From: Bacteroidetes bacterium RIFCSPLOWO2_12_FULL_35_15
GTDB taxonomy: Bacteria > Bacteroidota > Bacteroidia > 2-12-FULL-35-15
Assembly: GCA_001769385.1 (NCBI GenBank)
Contig: MEPB01000097.1
Location: 1-64,000 of the forward strand
Direction of reading: 5' to 3'
DNA: 64,000 nucleotides
Made by a program: the position numbers and the translations under genes. Of the stretch, positions 39,601-48,044 are shown one piece after another. The notes under the pieces were generated by a model. That model saw nothing but the letters and a program-made list of their open reading frames with translations, made no database searches and had not been told where the DNA came from. Within the stretch, counting starts at the first letter, position 1; every line of letters begins with the position of its first letter.

Positions 39601-42600
39601 AATAATGGATTTGTGGTTGGTGATGACGGTTCGGGTCAAGGGGTAATCTATATCACGCAGGATGGAGGGCAAACCTGGAGCTTGGCATCATCCTTAGGAG
39701 TGGGTAACTTACAAGATGTTCAGTTTATAGGATCAACGGGATATGCAATTGCAGAAAATGGCTACTTGGTTAAAACAATTAATTCGGGAACCACCTGGGT
39801 AATTTTGCCTGTATCTGAAACTGCTTCGCCTGTCAATACGCAAAAATTGAACGATTTGTATTTCTTTTCTGCAACCAATGGTTTTATCATCGGTAACAAT
39901 GGAACTATTTTTTATACTTCAGATGGAGGAGTAACATGGACAGTACCAATAATTTCAACAAGTTCTTCTATAGGTTCTATTAATTTAAATAATATTCAGT
40001 TTTTGAATTACGATAACAACAAAGGATTTATTGCCGGAAATAATGCTACCGTACTTCTTACCACTGATGGTGGACAAACATGGGCATCAATTATAGCAAC
40101 CAATCCATTAAATACAAGCATAAAATTAAATACTATAAATTTTATCACTAATTCTATTGGCGACCTTGATGGCTTTGTTGCCGGAGTTGATGCTTCAGGG
40201 AATGGGAAAATATTCAAAGCAACATATGATCCTGTTACTTTTGAATATACGTGGAGTAACCCATTAAATGTGAATGCATCATTAGGTTGTACCTTTAATT
40301 CAATTTTAGTTGACGCAACAACAAACAAAGGCTTTGCGGCAGGAACAAATGGTAGGATGTATAAAACAACAAATGGAGGTACCATCTGGACTCAACAATC
40401 AATTACTGGATTTTCTTCTGAGATCACAGAATTATCTGTTCCTAATTTCGCAGCCTCTCCTTTAATTGCTTATGCTGTGGCAAAAAATGGACAGTATTTA
40501 AGATTAAACTCATCTGGTAACTGGATTCCCGACAATTTAACTGGTGTTTCAAGTACTGCTCCTCTTAATGGTTTATATTTTGAGCCTACATTACCAAATA
40601 CAGGTTATGTAGCAGGTAATGGAGGAGAAATATTTGAAACAACCAATGGAGGAGGCGTATGGGTATCACTTACAAATGTGCCATTGCCATTACTTAACGA
40701 TGCTTGTTTAGCAAACGGAACTACTACAGGTTATGCTGTTGGTGCGAATGGTACCATTATACAAATAACAAACGGGGGCAATATATTGACGCCTGTTGTG
40801 CATACTTTTATTACCAATGATATGAATGCCGTTGCTTGTAAAGATGTATCTAATGCAATGGCCGTTGGTGATAATGGAGCAATATTAGATATTACAAGCG
40901 GAACTGTGGGGTCTTCCTTTTTGGGTATTGAAAATTTAAATGATATTACTTTTCTTACTAATTCGCCAGCAAGATATGTTGCTGTTGGTAATGGAGGTAC
41001 AATTATTACAAAAAATGGTACAAGTTCCTGGGTATCAAATGCAAGTCCTACTATTTATAACTTAAATGCTGTTTGTTTTGTTGGTGAGATGGGATATATT
41101 GCCGGTGATAATGGAACTGTCCTGAAAAAGGCCGATGCTGCATCTGCCTGGATTTCTCTAACAACCCCAGCATCTATCTCAACTAAAATCTTGCGTGAAA
41201 TCTATTTTAAAGATAATTTAATTGGTTATGCGATGGGAGATGGTGGAACAATAATAAAAACTATTGATGGTGGAGAAAATTGGATTGTTGAAAACATCCC
41301 TCCACCAAGCGGAACCAATGGGGATTTTTATGCTTCACATTTTACAGCTGATGGTCATGCATTACTGGGAGGAAATACTGACGGAAATAATTTGGCTGCC
41401 CTTAATGACGAAAGTAACGACTTTAGCTCACGCTTTTGGTATGATCGTTTAGGCAGATTAATTGTTTCGCAAAACGGAAAACAATTTAATAAAAGCCCTA
41501 AAGCATATAGTTATACAAAATATGATGTACAAGGCCGTATTATCGAAGTGGGTGAAACAGCAACTGCTACAGATATAAATACTATTGCCAACGTTCATGG
41601 AGTAATCGGAAATGATATAGACTTTGGAAATTGGTTAACAACAGGTGCTGATCATACCGAAATAACAAGTACTTTATACGATGACCCTCTTGTTCCTGCA
41701 GTAACAGGGTTTTTTCAAGAAAATCTTCGTAAAAGAGTATCTGCGACTTTTATTGATCACAATGGAGATGGTAACAATGAACAAGGATCGATTTACAGTT
41801 ATGATATTCATGGTAACGTAAAAACATTGATACAGGATTTCACATCCTTAGGAATAACTAATTCATCTCAGCGTTATAAGAGAATGGATTATGACTACGA
41901 TCTTGTTTCGGGCAAAGTAAATCAGGTAAGTTATCAGGCAGGCCAACCAGATCAATTGTTTCACAAATATGAATATGATGCCGATAACCGCATTACCAAT
42001 GTTATAACCAGTAACGATGGTGTAATCTGGAGTAATGATGCCGACTATTTCTATTACAATCATGGACCATTAGCAAGGGTTGAAATAGGGGAGCAAAAAG
42101 TACAAGCTTTAGATTATGTATATACTATCCAAGGCTGGATAAAAGGCGTAAACTCGAATACGCTTGACCCCACACGTGATCCAGGAAAAGATGGTATAAC
42201 AGGTGCTTTGTATTATGGCATGCAAACAGACCTTCATTCAAAAATTGGACGTGATGCTTATGGTTACAGCTTATCTTATTACGATGCTGCTGCTGCTATA
42301 GGTTTGACCCCTGCAAATGGTAACGATTATACAAAAATTAATACCGGAGCTAATTATAATTTAGCCAATGATTTGATTGCTGATGCTTCGGCAAGCCCTG
42401 GTTATATGACAGACGCACCAAATTTATTTAATGGTAATATAAAGAGAATGGTTACAACAATAACCGATATTCAACTTACTCCATTGAGTCCAACATATGG
42501 TCAGGCAAAGCCACAACTTACTGCGTATAAATATGACCAATTGAACCGTATTGTGCAAATGAAAGCATACCGTGATATTACCCTAAATACAAATACTTTT

Positions 42601-44379
42601 GGTGATGGAACAGGAAATGGTGATTTGTATAATTCATCGATGGTTTATGATGCCAATGGAAATATCTTAAACATGAATGTGAACGGAAATATTCCGGGGG
42701 CTGGAAATGTGGAAATGGATAACTTAAATTATCAATACGATTGGATTGACAACGCTGATCATACTAAAGGCAAACGAAGTAATAAATTATATCATGTAAA
42801 TGATAATGCATCAGCAATTGCTTACACAATTGACATTGATGACCAGAATCAGGGAGGGAATCCATTTACACCCGCACAACCTAATAATTTAGGGATAATA
42901 AACATAGCAAATAATTATGGCTATGATGAAATTGGTAATTTAATTCGCGATAATCAGGAGCACATTGGCAACATTGAATGGACTGTCTATGGAAAAATAA
43001 AGAAAATCACTTTTCCCCCAGGATTTGGTAAGAATGACATAGTTTTTGATTATGACCCATCAGGAAACCGTATCGCGAAACATAGCAATGGCGAGGACAC
43101 TTATTATGTGAGAGATGCACAAGGCAATGTAATGAGTATTTATGAACAAAAGAGGGTTACCCGACACGAAGGATATACTGGACCAGATTTTGTAGCATTT
43201 AATTTAATAGAACAAGATATTTATGGTAGCAGCCGCCTAGGCATTGATAACCCAGGGAAAGCGATTTGCCATAACAATGTATTACTAACAGATGGTGATC
43301 CAAATCTATTTACACATTACTTTGGTAAAAAGAATTATGAATTATCCAACCATTTAGGTAATGTTTTGACTGTCGTGTCTGATCGTAAGATTCCATACTC
43401 ACAAAGTGGAGCTACAATTGACTATTATTTAGCTGATATATTAAGTGCTACAGATTACTATTCCTTTGGTGCACCAATGCCAGGACGTACTTTCAGCGCT
43501 GAGAGCTATAGATACGGCTTCAATGGACAAGAGAAAGACGATGAGATTTCAGGTAGCGGAAATATGTTAGCGTTTACATTTAGAGAATATGATGCAAGGT
43601 TAGGTAGGTTCTTTGCGGTTGATCCATTGACACAGAGCTATCCGGAGTTAACACCTTATCAGTTTGCAAGCAATACTCCAATATGGGCAAGAGAACTTGA
43701 AGGACTTGAAGCATGGTATACAAATGAAGGAAATACAACTTCTGATGAATTTGGATCGGGGCCACAAAATGCAGCTGCCGGCCCTATGACAGATGAGCAT
43801 GCCACAGAATTAGGATATACTCAATATGGAGTGAATGAGACAGTTCCTGATTATTCTTTTTCAAACGCTGAAGTGAAAGATTTTTCCGACTGGAATGCGA
43901 AAAAAGGCCCAACGGAGCCGGGGGCATGTTTAGGATGTGCTACTACTGGTGCTGAGAAATTGACAGGAGGAGATGCAGGTTTTAGAAATTCTAAAGGCAA
44001 TAATGTTTTAGCTGGAAAAACCGCATATGATTTAGGTGCGAACTTAGCAAATAATGGATTTGCAAGTGAACTTCCTGTTCAAATGGATAAGGAAACTAAT
44101 GCAATGCTGAGTAATCCTAATGCGGCTCAGACGGAAAATTCTGCGTATCTTGCTGGGCCAGCAGGCGCATACCATTCAATACTAATAATACATAATATTC
44201 AAGCACAAACCTTTTCAATTTTCGATCAGGGAACAGGATGGGATGTAAAAAACGCAACTCAAAAAGGTGCGCAGAGTCAAATCTCTGATATTAATAGTGT
44301 ACATCCAAATTGGGGTTCAAGGGTGTGGCAATTAAATAAAACCAAAACTGTTGAACGTAGATACCAAATAGGCCAATAA
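33658..44379 (+). CDS. giant RHS polymorphic toxin with Asp-box propeller and cysteine-peptidase-like tip
   Basis: A 3573-aa exported protein. It starts with a signal peptide; the N-terminal third is beta-rich with a YDYQGRGAIQVLPTPT block typical of Bacteroidota RHS proteins. Residues about 1970-2555 are a repeat region of GFVVGDDG / TTDGGQTW units, as in YCF48/Asp-box beta-propellers. YD repeats follow to the RHS core (YRYGFNGQEKDDE, then EYDARLGRFFAVDPL, near 3280-3325). The variable tip (about 3345-3573) has A-C3424-LG-C3427, Y-H3506 and FD3523Q, the Cys-His-Asp order of papain-like peptidases or amidases. RHS shells enclose the toxin and release it into a neighbour. The gene downstream, 2 bases away, is a lipoprotein that could be the immunity protein. 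Confidence 0.85.
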   Translation: MKHSRSIIILQLLMLFSCGAIKAGTETVGTPISGSQIVNFASVFVQDNSYPNVEVSGLTKVANASSKVIFSIDNASNLYYNSSNTVKLGLKIYSFDKNGIAQVLPNIIELEVGYSPTGVYKDKSAYVVNGSHKITAVIQYIVDANNVVIPVGSIPQNLRLEVEQTTERYYLFSTSTAPTSVASALIVGTSNELNIHWNVQPGAEEYELEWTYVNDYGETLGAPLPSSSVSCNFRDNSTRVRLSQNHYTISLVFDEGYVVYRVRGIGRPLTDLSKELFGVWSAAESGYVSSYNPLYYHQINPSDRHETSKNWQYSATYAEEGKKKEVVSYFDGSLRNRQSVTKLNTDNKTIVGETIYDYQGRGAIQVLPTPTLESTIKFYPDFNKSTTTGLPGYSRKDFDEDATGSSCDAPTFGMSTTSGSSNYYSSANLNKNGYQSYVPDANLYPFSQIEYTPDNTGRIRRQSGVGKDHQLGSTHETQYFYSQPEQVQLDRLFGSEVGDYKHYKKNMVIDANGQVSVSYLNQEGKVVATSLAGDRPQNVNALPSEGAASTRLTINYIKTNPTPDPLVPNSNENIDNALVFSKELSVATAGNYEFYYDMAAPHFQDMCLPNPICYTCVYDLEISIKDACGLPMIASVSKTIGTFVDGNENENFDTTCGGTTAFSMSPSPVIAFLPVGTYTIYKKLKINEPAIDFYTDNFIANNTCITPYETFLTNALARVDTLACDISCEQCVLSLGDYANHKDSTKSDPLNFASTYDPNYVFYTISEWKRAIKQCNAPCEPANLCEAEYQTLLSDVSPSGQYGKFVIDANGIALSIEPLSVFNSANSLPDGTNAYWRSPKRTGLGLHYYEENGTESKITATLQSDGSYYPQLNFTPSPADLIVYVYPEQLANLIDFINEFGNHLDWAKSLVEYHPEYPYYEWCIKNSTPTFSHTGTGVTELTSDTFDDLLRSKDTYAGAVDPAVGLLDGTNGILDLLNQDPYFSNTTTATPNSGQGVWQKAAMLALLTHYNGSSNPNLKVMCAKVARCGTNYYTPEPPLCGDFGSPNDANGNPLFNPSVIQNQEWILYRNIYLAEKQKLQQKAANGYAISQHNYNGCIGVGTGNYNPWYSGPFSWTNANHDPCGWYTWHLYKNKVKRFQNAGDAMDGVDPFGDQQTAFNTLVNNTEYNMYLETGQCPVTIDLGSLLDNLAQNNSLVSLSSDLIYNPLFTKRLYDALTPILSRTPFIYYNWSSSISGTNTISGLFTGGATSCQLTLTLPGTNIWSDVKRLYNIRFTNESPVGTFNFTIIALLADPNPLDQIPAPQVIVNGSTCINLNTCSFPANCGPSEDALHIQNLFNGLISNSQLLVNDVDLAVAPYDVLYTNNVILPAGVTYTSIKWNGTTSNYGSLDYTFSNGTSNQCDFSFVNSGFVMSDIQYFAHIKPDPTNPTHEFDIDAWVGTQFEPMHVTNVSGCFNFQACTPPANSGCTGAGFENNEGLLAALNTIANQGELLTTFNLSSTLPNFVGLYAVSYPNINNYGSSAEWNFNNVNTSTKEYFATINLHLLLPPVEKSDPITINVACPIYLQFSDLGNTHTYSNIIGFSNLQVSSSGDNSHFTVLATFSDGTSLKLFGSIGCLPLAVCEPCIKYTSVATLMAYNFDGYDPLDPNFDFTSTRTYSPSPACGGPSAPYFNNKFLIGGPGYCANTYPDHNNPGVGNFYYCYFRDLMNGSLLWDKTISGILPNTFYKFSYWVVRGNAITPDEPQWSGSDLQLSIDGVISNTNAPSTTYTWTEVSQIWFSGASPGTVNLKIGSHLQYGTLGLDDIKFEQVEETPCALTPHPTVLVLPYVNPCIKNLIDLATANAHYSYNSYIDSIKADFREKYLSVCKNSLENLKMVYDDKEYHFTLYYYDQAGNLIKTVPPEGVVLVTDPLDFTQIATDRLNKTQTYLTKHTLKTRYEYNSLNQLIRQATPDNALMNKWLMNGVSSLPATTNIYGMAFSSDNNGFVVGDDGSGQGVIYITQDGGQTWSLASSLGVGNLQDVQFIGSTGYAIAENGYLVKTINSGTTWVILPVSETASPVNTQKLNDLYFFSATNGFIIGNNGTIFYTSDGGVTWTVPIISTSSSIGSINLNNIQFLNYDNNKGFIAGNNATVLLTTDGGQTWASIIATNPLNTSIKLNTINFITNSIGDLDGFVAGVDASGNGKIFKATYDPVTFEYTWSNPLNVNASLGCTFNSILVDATTNKGFAAGTNGRMYKTTNGGTIWTQQSITGFSSEITELSVPNFAASPLIAYAVAKNGQYLRLNSSGNWIPDNLTGVSSTAPLNGLYFEPTLPNTGYVAGNGGEIFETTNGGGVWVSLTNVPLPLLNDACLANGTTTGYAVGANGTIIQITNGGNILTPVVHTFITNDMNAVACKDVSNAMAVGDNGAILDITSGTVGSSFLGIENLNDITFLTNSPARYVAVGNGGTIITKNGTSSWVSNASPTIYNLNAVCFVGEMGYIAGDNGTVLKKADAASAWISLTTPASISTKILREIYFKDNLIGYAMGDGGTIIKTIDGGENWIVENIPPPSGTNGDFYASHFTADGHALLGGNTDGNNLAALNDESNDFSSRFWYDRLGRLIVSQNGKQFNKSPKAYSYTKYDVQGRIIEVGETATATDINTIANVHGVIGNDIDFGNWLTTGADHTEITSTLYDDPLVPAVTGFFQENLRKRVSATFIDHNGDGNNEQGSIYSYDIHGNVKTLIQDFTSLGITNSSQRYKRMDYDYDLVSGKVNQVSYQAGQPDQLFHKYEYDADNRITNVITSNDGVIWSNDADYFYYNHGPLARVEIGEQKVQALDYVYTIQGWIKGVNSNTLDPTRDPGKDGITGALYYGMQTDLHSKIGRDAYGYSLSYYDAAAAIGLTPANGNDYTKINTGANYNLANDLIADASASPGYMTDAPNLFNGNIKRMVTTITDIQLTPLSPTYGQAKPQLTAYKYDQLNRIVQMKAYRDITLNTNTFGDGTGNGDLYNSSMVYDANGNILNMNVNGNIPGAGNVEMDNLNYQYDWIDNADHTKGKRSNKLYHVNDNASAIAYTIDIDDQNQGGNPFTPAQPNNLGIINIANNYGYDEIGNLIRDNQEHIGNIEWTVYGKIKKITFPPGFGKNDIVFDYDPSGNRIAKHSNGEDTYYVRDAQGNVMSIYEQKRVTRHEGYTGPDFVAFNLIEQDIYGSSRLGIDNPGKAICHNNVLLTDGDPNLFTHYFGKKNYELSNHLGNVLTVVSDRKIPYSQSGATIDYYLADILSATDYYSFGAPMPGRTFSAESYRYGFNGQEKDDEISGSGNMLAFTFREYDARLGRFFAVDPLTQSYPELTPYQFASNTPIWARELEGLEAWYTNEGNTTSDEFGSGPQNAAAGPMTDEHATELGYTQYGVNETVPDYSFSNAEVKDFSDWNAKKGPTEPGACLGCATTGAEKLTGGDAGFRNSKGNNVLAGKTAYDLGANLANNGFASELPVQMDKETNAMLSNPNAAQTENSAYLAGPAGAYHSILIIHNIQAQTFSIFDQGTGWDVKNATQKGAQSQISDINSVHPNWGSRVWQLNKTKTVERRYQIGQ

Positions 44380-44380
44380 A

Positions 44381-45034
44381 ATGAAAAATACTTCTCTAAT
44401 ATTCTTATTTTATTTGTTGTTCTTGTACTCTTGTAAGAATGAATCGAGTCAAAATCACAAAGAAAGTATAAATGCAGATACCTTATTAACGGGCATGGAT
44501 ACGACTTCTAATGCCATGTTAATAGGGTTTGACGTGTTAAAATTTAAACATTTAGCCGATTCCCTATTATCATTTCTTCAGCATAAGGAAATGGCTTTCA
44601 ACCTAACGATTGATACCTTACAAGTAGCAGACCTAAGTAATGTAGAGTTGGAAAACCATCCAACTGGCTTTCTTGTAAAGACAAGTAATGATTGCATTAA
44701 ATATCATTTTGATCTTGAATCACCAAATAGAAATTTGAGGTTTGATATTATTCAGTCAATATTTAATTCAACTGAATCAACTGATAGTGCTTTCATTCAA
44801 ATGAAGTATATGGCTAATGAAGATTTAGTTTCTGAGAGTGGTGTACCGGGATTAACGTATACCAATGATTTTGTAATAAAACAATCTTTGAACATTTATT
44901 GGATTAACACAGGTTGCATATATTCATTTGAAAATCATAAAAAATATTCAGAATTTTTATTAAACTCCTTATCCGACAAAACGGTAATTGATAGTATTTG
45001 GTGTAAATGCGGAGCAGTTAATTGTAAAAATTAA
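44381..45034 (+). CDS. lipoprotein, candidate immunity protein for the RHS tip
   Basis: A 217-aa protein with a lipoprotein signal (lipobox YSC after FLFYLLFL). It begins right after the RHS stop, the classical place for immunity genes of RHS toxins. The mature part is a small alpha/beta domain with four Cys near its end (CKCGAVNC). No family recognised. As a lipoprotein it would protect on the periplasmic side, which suits a toxin acting on the envelope or passing the periplasm. Inference from position. Confidence 0.6.
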   Translation: MKNTSLIFLFYLLFLYSCKNESSQNHKESINADTLLTGMDTTSNAMLIGFDVLKFKHLADSLLSFLQHKEMAFNLTIDTLQVADLSNVELENHPTGFLVKTSNDCIKYHFDLESPNRNLRFDIIQSIFNSTESTDSAFIQMKYMANEDLVSESGVPGLTYTNDFVIKQSLNIYWINTGCIYSFENHKKYSEFLLNSLSDKTVIDSIWCKCGAVNCKN

Positions 45035-45105
45035 TAAATGAAGAGCCGTACAATTGTTATCGGTTCATTGCTTGCGATTAATGAACCAAACAAGAATTGA
45101 ATTGA

Positions 45106-45279
45106 GAGTTGCCACTCACCAATACAATAATATCTTTTACCATTCGATTCCATTCACCAGTAGCCTCGTGTGGTGCTTACATAAGATATAAAAATCAAAA
45201 GGATCAAGCAATTAAGCTGAAACCGGATTATAAAAAAGCCTTTGACCAAGCAGAAAAGGATGCAAAATCTCAATACTAA
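45106..45279 (+). pseudogene. fragment of a displaced toxin tip or TPR-like gene
   Basis: An open stretch of 57 codons with no start ends at TAA 45277-45279, reading ...CGAYIRYKNQKDQAIKLK then PDYKKAFDQAEKDAKSQY. The AIKLKPDYKKAFDQA part resembles a TPR helix pair. It ends 4 bases before a lipoprotein gene, as tips precede immunity genes, so it is probably the eroded end of an earlier cassette. Confidence 0.4.
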
Positions 45280-45283
45280 GATT

Positions 45284-45841
45284 ATGAAACAAAAAATTAG
45301 AAATATTATTTTCTACTCTTTAATATTTTTACTGACCTGTTGTAAGAATGAGGTTTCAAATTCGGGAGATAAATCGTATCAGTTAAAACCGATTCACAAT
45401 TCAAAAACCATTGAAGGAGTACCGAAAATTGAAATATATGATTCAGCCTCCTATATAAAGATTGTCATTGATTACACTAAAAATGGAAAGCCTCAGAAAA
45501 GTATTAAAACATTTGTTCGAATCAAAGGCAGTTATTATGAACAGAAACTAATCAGCAACTATGAAAATAGAATTGTTGATACGGTTAATGTCCTTTCGTT
45601 TGCTAAAAAAGACACAACCGTCACTTATGTTTATGGAGATGCAGATCATCCGGCTTATTTACCGGAAGGCTTTGATGATTGGAGATATACAATATCTATG
45701 ATGAATAAGGATTCATTTAAACTCATTAAAAATCATTTGAGAGATTCCAGTTTCGTGGAAGAATTTTATTTTGACGATTCGTTTGCGATTAAAAAAGTGA
45801 ATCTCTATTACTCAACCGACACTTTAATGTTTCAAGAATAG
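45284..45841 (+). CDS. lipoprotein, possible orphan immunity gene
   Basis: From the ATG at 45284 the product is 185 residues with a lipoprotein signal (FYSLIFLLTC, C near 19). The mature domain is small and alpha/beta with an acidic C-terminal region. Not recognised. A GTG/TTG-type start at 45242 would lie in the previous fragment and is not preferred. Its position after an eroded tip fragment suggests a leftover immunity gene. Confidence 0.55.
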   Translation: MKQKIRNIIFYSLIFLLTCCKNEVSNSGDKSYQLKPIHNSKTIEGVPKIEIYDSASYIKIVIDYTKNGKPQKSIKTFVRIKGSYYEQKLISNYENRIVDTVNVLSFAKKDTTVTYVYGDADHPAYLPEGFDDWRYTISMMNKDSFKLIKNHLRDSSFVEEFYFDDSFAIKKVNLYYSTDTLMFQE

Positions 45842-45882
45842 TTAAACGCTTATTTTATAAAAACTAAAAAACCTGACTGACA

Positions 45883-46323
45883 GTGAAATCAATCCGCATC
45901 CTTTTATTACTCTCAATAGTATTGTTATATTGGGGCGGACATAGCGATGGAACTGATTCGGTATCCTGCAACAGAAAAAAGTTAAAGGGTTTGTATACCT
46001 ATCTTGCATCACCGACAACATTCGTTTTCAGAGAAGAAAATACAATGACAGAGAGATTGGGCGACATAGGAGTAATCACAGAGTATGATATACGCTGGCA
46101 ATCCAAAACAAGCTGCGACCATCAACTAATAGTAAAGAAAGTTACCACCACAAGTATTACTCCGGAAAAATACAAGCCCTATTTATTAGCGGTAGGAGAC
46201 GTACTCAATATTACGATTTTGGAAGTAACCGATAAATATGTGAGCTTCAGGACAAGATATAACGATAACGTGGTAGAAGAAACCATGCACCGTATTCCTG
46301 AAGAAATGTTAATAGGAAAATAA
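45883..46323 (+). CDS. small exported protein of unknown function
   Basis: A 146-aa protein with GTG start; a hydrophobic N-terminus (IRILLLLSIVLLYWGG) suggests export. The mature part is beta-rich (FVFREENTMTERLGDIG; ITILEVTDKYVSFRT), with two Cys that may pair. No family recognised. It closes the RHS immunity-type cluster before the mobile element. Confidence 0.55.
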   Translation: MKSIRILLLLSIVLLYWGGHSDGTDSVSCNRKKLKGLYTYLASPTTFVFREENTMTERLGDIGVITEYDIRWQSKTSCDHQLIVKKVTTTSITPEKYKPYLLAVGDVLNITILEVTDKYVSFRTRYNDNVVEETMHRIPEEMLIGK

Positions 46324-46626
46324 GCACCTCCTTATTTGAGCTATTCAACACCAATCTTAATAAAGCTCGTTCCGTATGCGCTATTAAATTAACACTTCCA
46401 AGCCAAATCTTAAATTTTTTTCAGTTTTAAAAATTACAAAGTCAGGAAAACGGCTCCTTTGTCCGAACTAAAAAACCGGACATTCTCTGACATTAAATCC
46501 GAATCCTTCTTAATCAAGCCAACAGAAGCCAAAATCTCCGAAAGTATTGATACGAATGGGATTCGTGGCACAGCGTATGCTACCCTATGAGTAAATCAAA
46601 GAAAAACAAACTAAAAAACAAATGTT
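46324..46626. other. intergenic region at the left end of the mobile element
   Basis: About 303 bases without a gene. It holds TTTGTCCGAACTAAAAAA at 46458-46475, nearly repeated as TTTGTCCCTGAACTAAAAAA at 54753-54772 inside the element, and a perfect ACGAAT-GGG-ATTCGT palindrome at 46552-46566, 60 bases before the ParB-like gene. The palindrome could be an operator or partition-type site. A junction of the element with the chromosome is expected in or near here but was not located. Confidence 0.4.
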
Positions 46627-47661
46627 ATGAGAAAAGTAAAAAACCAAAAACAAGCAGCAAGTAAAAAAGCGAAGTCAATTAAAAAACAACCTTTAAAACA
46701 AACACCTATGAAAGCAAAAGTATTAACACCTAATGTTTCGACAGACTCAACAACCAAAGATGCACTAAAAAAAGTAAGCCCTCCCGAAGTAAAAAAAACA
46801 GCCCCGTTGCCAACCACCGTACTGAAAGATAATTACATCATGGTATCGCCAAGCCTTATTACAGCCGATGAACAAATCAACCCCCGCTTTGAGTATGGCG
46901 ACATCGAAGAACTGATGAACTCCATCCTTGAGAATGGCATCCGCAACCCATTAAAAGGTTACAAAAAAGGCGAACAAATCATTTTAAAAGACGGTCACCG
47001 CAGGATGAGAGCCGTAAACTTAGCCATTAATAAAGGACATCAAATTGAACGAGTACCTGTAATTTTAGAACAACAAAGTTTAAACGAAGAAGAACGCACC
47101 TTAGAATTTTTGATTTACAACGATGGTAAACCCTTAACCATGTTAGAACAATCCGAAGTCATTAAACGCCTGTTAAACTTTGGCTGGAAAATAACTGATG
47201 TCGTTAAAAGAACAGGCAAAGCACGAGGCTATATCGAAAACCTGATTATGCTTACCAATACCAGTATGAAAGTACAGCACTATATCAAAGAAGGAAAAAT
47301 AAGTGCGCATGCAGTCATACAAATTATGCAGGCCGTGAAGGGTGATCTTGATAAAGCAACAACCGAAGTAGAAACCGCAATTAAAAAAGCGAATGAGCAG
47401 GGCAAAGAAAAAGCCACGCCCAAGCACATAGAAACCGAGCAGGTAAAAAACCAATCCTACGGCAAATTTTATAAATGGGCGAGCGAGATAGCCGATAAAA
47501 TTGCAGGGAAGAAAGGAATTTTAAAAGACAGGGAAGACATATTAGGAAAGCTCTTAGTGAGCTTTGAAAACGGACAAAGTGCTTCACAGGTTGCAGAAAC
47601 ATTTTTTACCGATAAAAATTACAAGCCCGAAATTAAATTAACCTCTGCTGCAAAAAAATAA
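46627..47661 (+). CDS. ParB/RepB/Spo0J-family protein
   Basis: A 344-aa protein with a basic, Lys-rich N-terminus (1-70), a ParB/sulfiredoxin-like nuclease domain (about 75-175: INPRFEYGDIEELMNSI, ILKDGHRRMRAVN), then the KorB/HTH region (LLNFGWKITDVVKRTGKARGYI). Proteins of this kind bind DNA and serve partition or regulation on plasmids and integrated elements. No ParA is encoded next to it, so the role may be regulatory or nucleolytic. Followed by a strong terminator. Confidence 0.82.
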   Translation: MRKVKNQKQAASKKAKSIKKQPLKQTPMKAKVLTPNVSTDSTTKDALKKVSPPEVKKTAPLPTTVLKDNYIMVSPSLITADEQINPRFEYGDIEELMNSILENGIRNPLKGYKKGEQIILKDGHRRMRAVNLAINKGHQIERVPVILEQQSLNEEERTLEFLIYNDGKPLTMLEQSEVIKRLLNFGWKITDVVKRTGKARGYIENLIMLTNTSMKVQHYIKEGKISAHAVIQIMQAVKGDLDKATTEVETAIKKANEQGKEKATPKHIETEQVKNQSYGKFYKWASEIADKIAGKKGILKDREDILGKLLVSFENGQSASQVAETFFTDKNYKPEIKLTSAAKK

Positions 47662-47680
47662 TTTTCAGTATCACGAACCC

Positions 47681-47720
47681 AAGCCCTGCTTTGGATAAAA
47701 CCGAAAGCAGGGCTTTTTTA
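47681..47720 (+). terminator. rho-independent terminator after the ParB-like gene
   Basis: AAGCCCTGCTTT at 47681-47692 pairs perfectly with AAAGCAGGGCTT at 47704-47715 around an 11-base loop, and a T-rich run follows. It lies 20 bases after the stop codon of the ParB-like gene. Confidence 0.85.
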
Positions 47721-47801
47721 TTTAGCTGTAAATAAAAATATTTGCAGGAATTAGGACAGCAAAAGCAAAGTGCCGTCCTTTGGTAAAATTAAGCCAAAGC
47801 C

Positions 47802-47987
47802 ATGATAAGAGAGGAAAGCGACAAGCTCATCATCGAAATAAAACACCCCAGTCCACAGGACTTTAGAAAGGATTTAAAAGAAGCTCTTATCGGAGCCATG
47901 CAATATCAAACTGATGAATTTCAAAACCAACGGGAATTGCACTTTATCAATTTCACCCTGCTTGAATTATTAAAACATTTAGAATAA
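47802..47987 (+). CDS. small 61-aa protein in the mobile element
   Basis: A short acidic/basic protein (MIREESDKLIIEIKHPSPQDFRKD...) with a helical pattern. It begins with ATG, has no overlap with the gene on the opposite strand, and sits after the terminator. No family recognised. Confidence 0.45.
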   Translation: MIREESDKLIIEIKHPSPQDFRKDLKEALIGAMQYQTDEFQNQRELHFINFTLLELLKHLE

Positions 47988-48044
47988 ACCAAACCAGTTT
48001 TATTCCACCACCATGTCAAAGAACGTGATTGATTTTTATAAAAA

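Noticed and set aside
40008-40385. 125-codon minus-strand frame in the RHS propeller
   Set aside because: Antisense of the repeated Asp-box region, explained by repeat composition.
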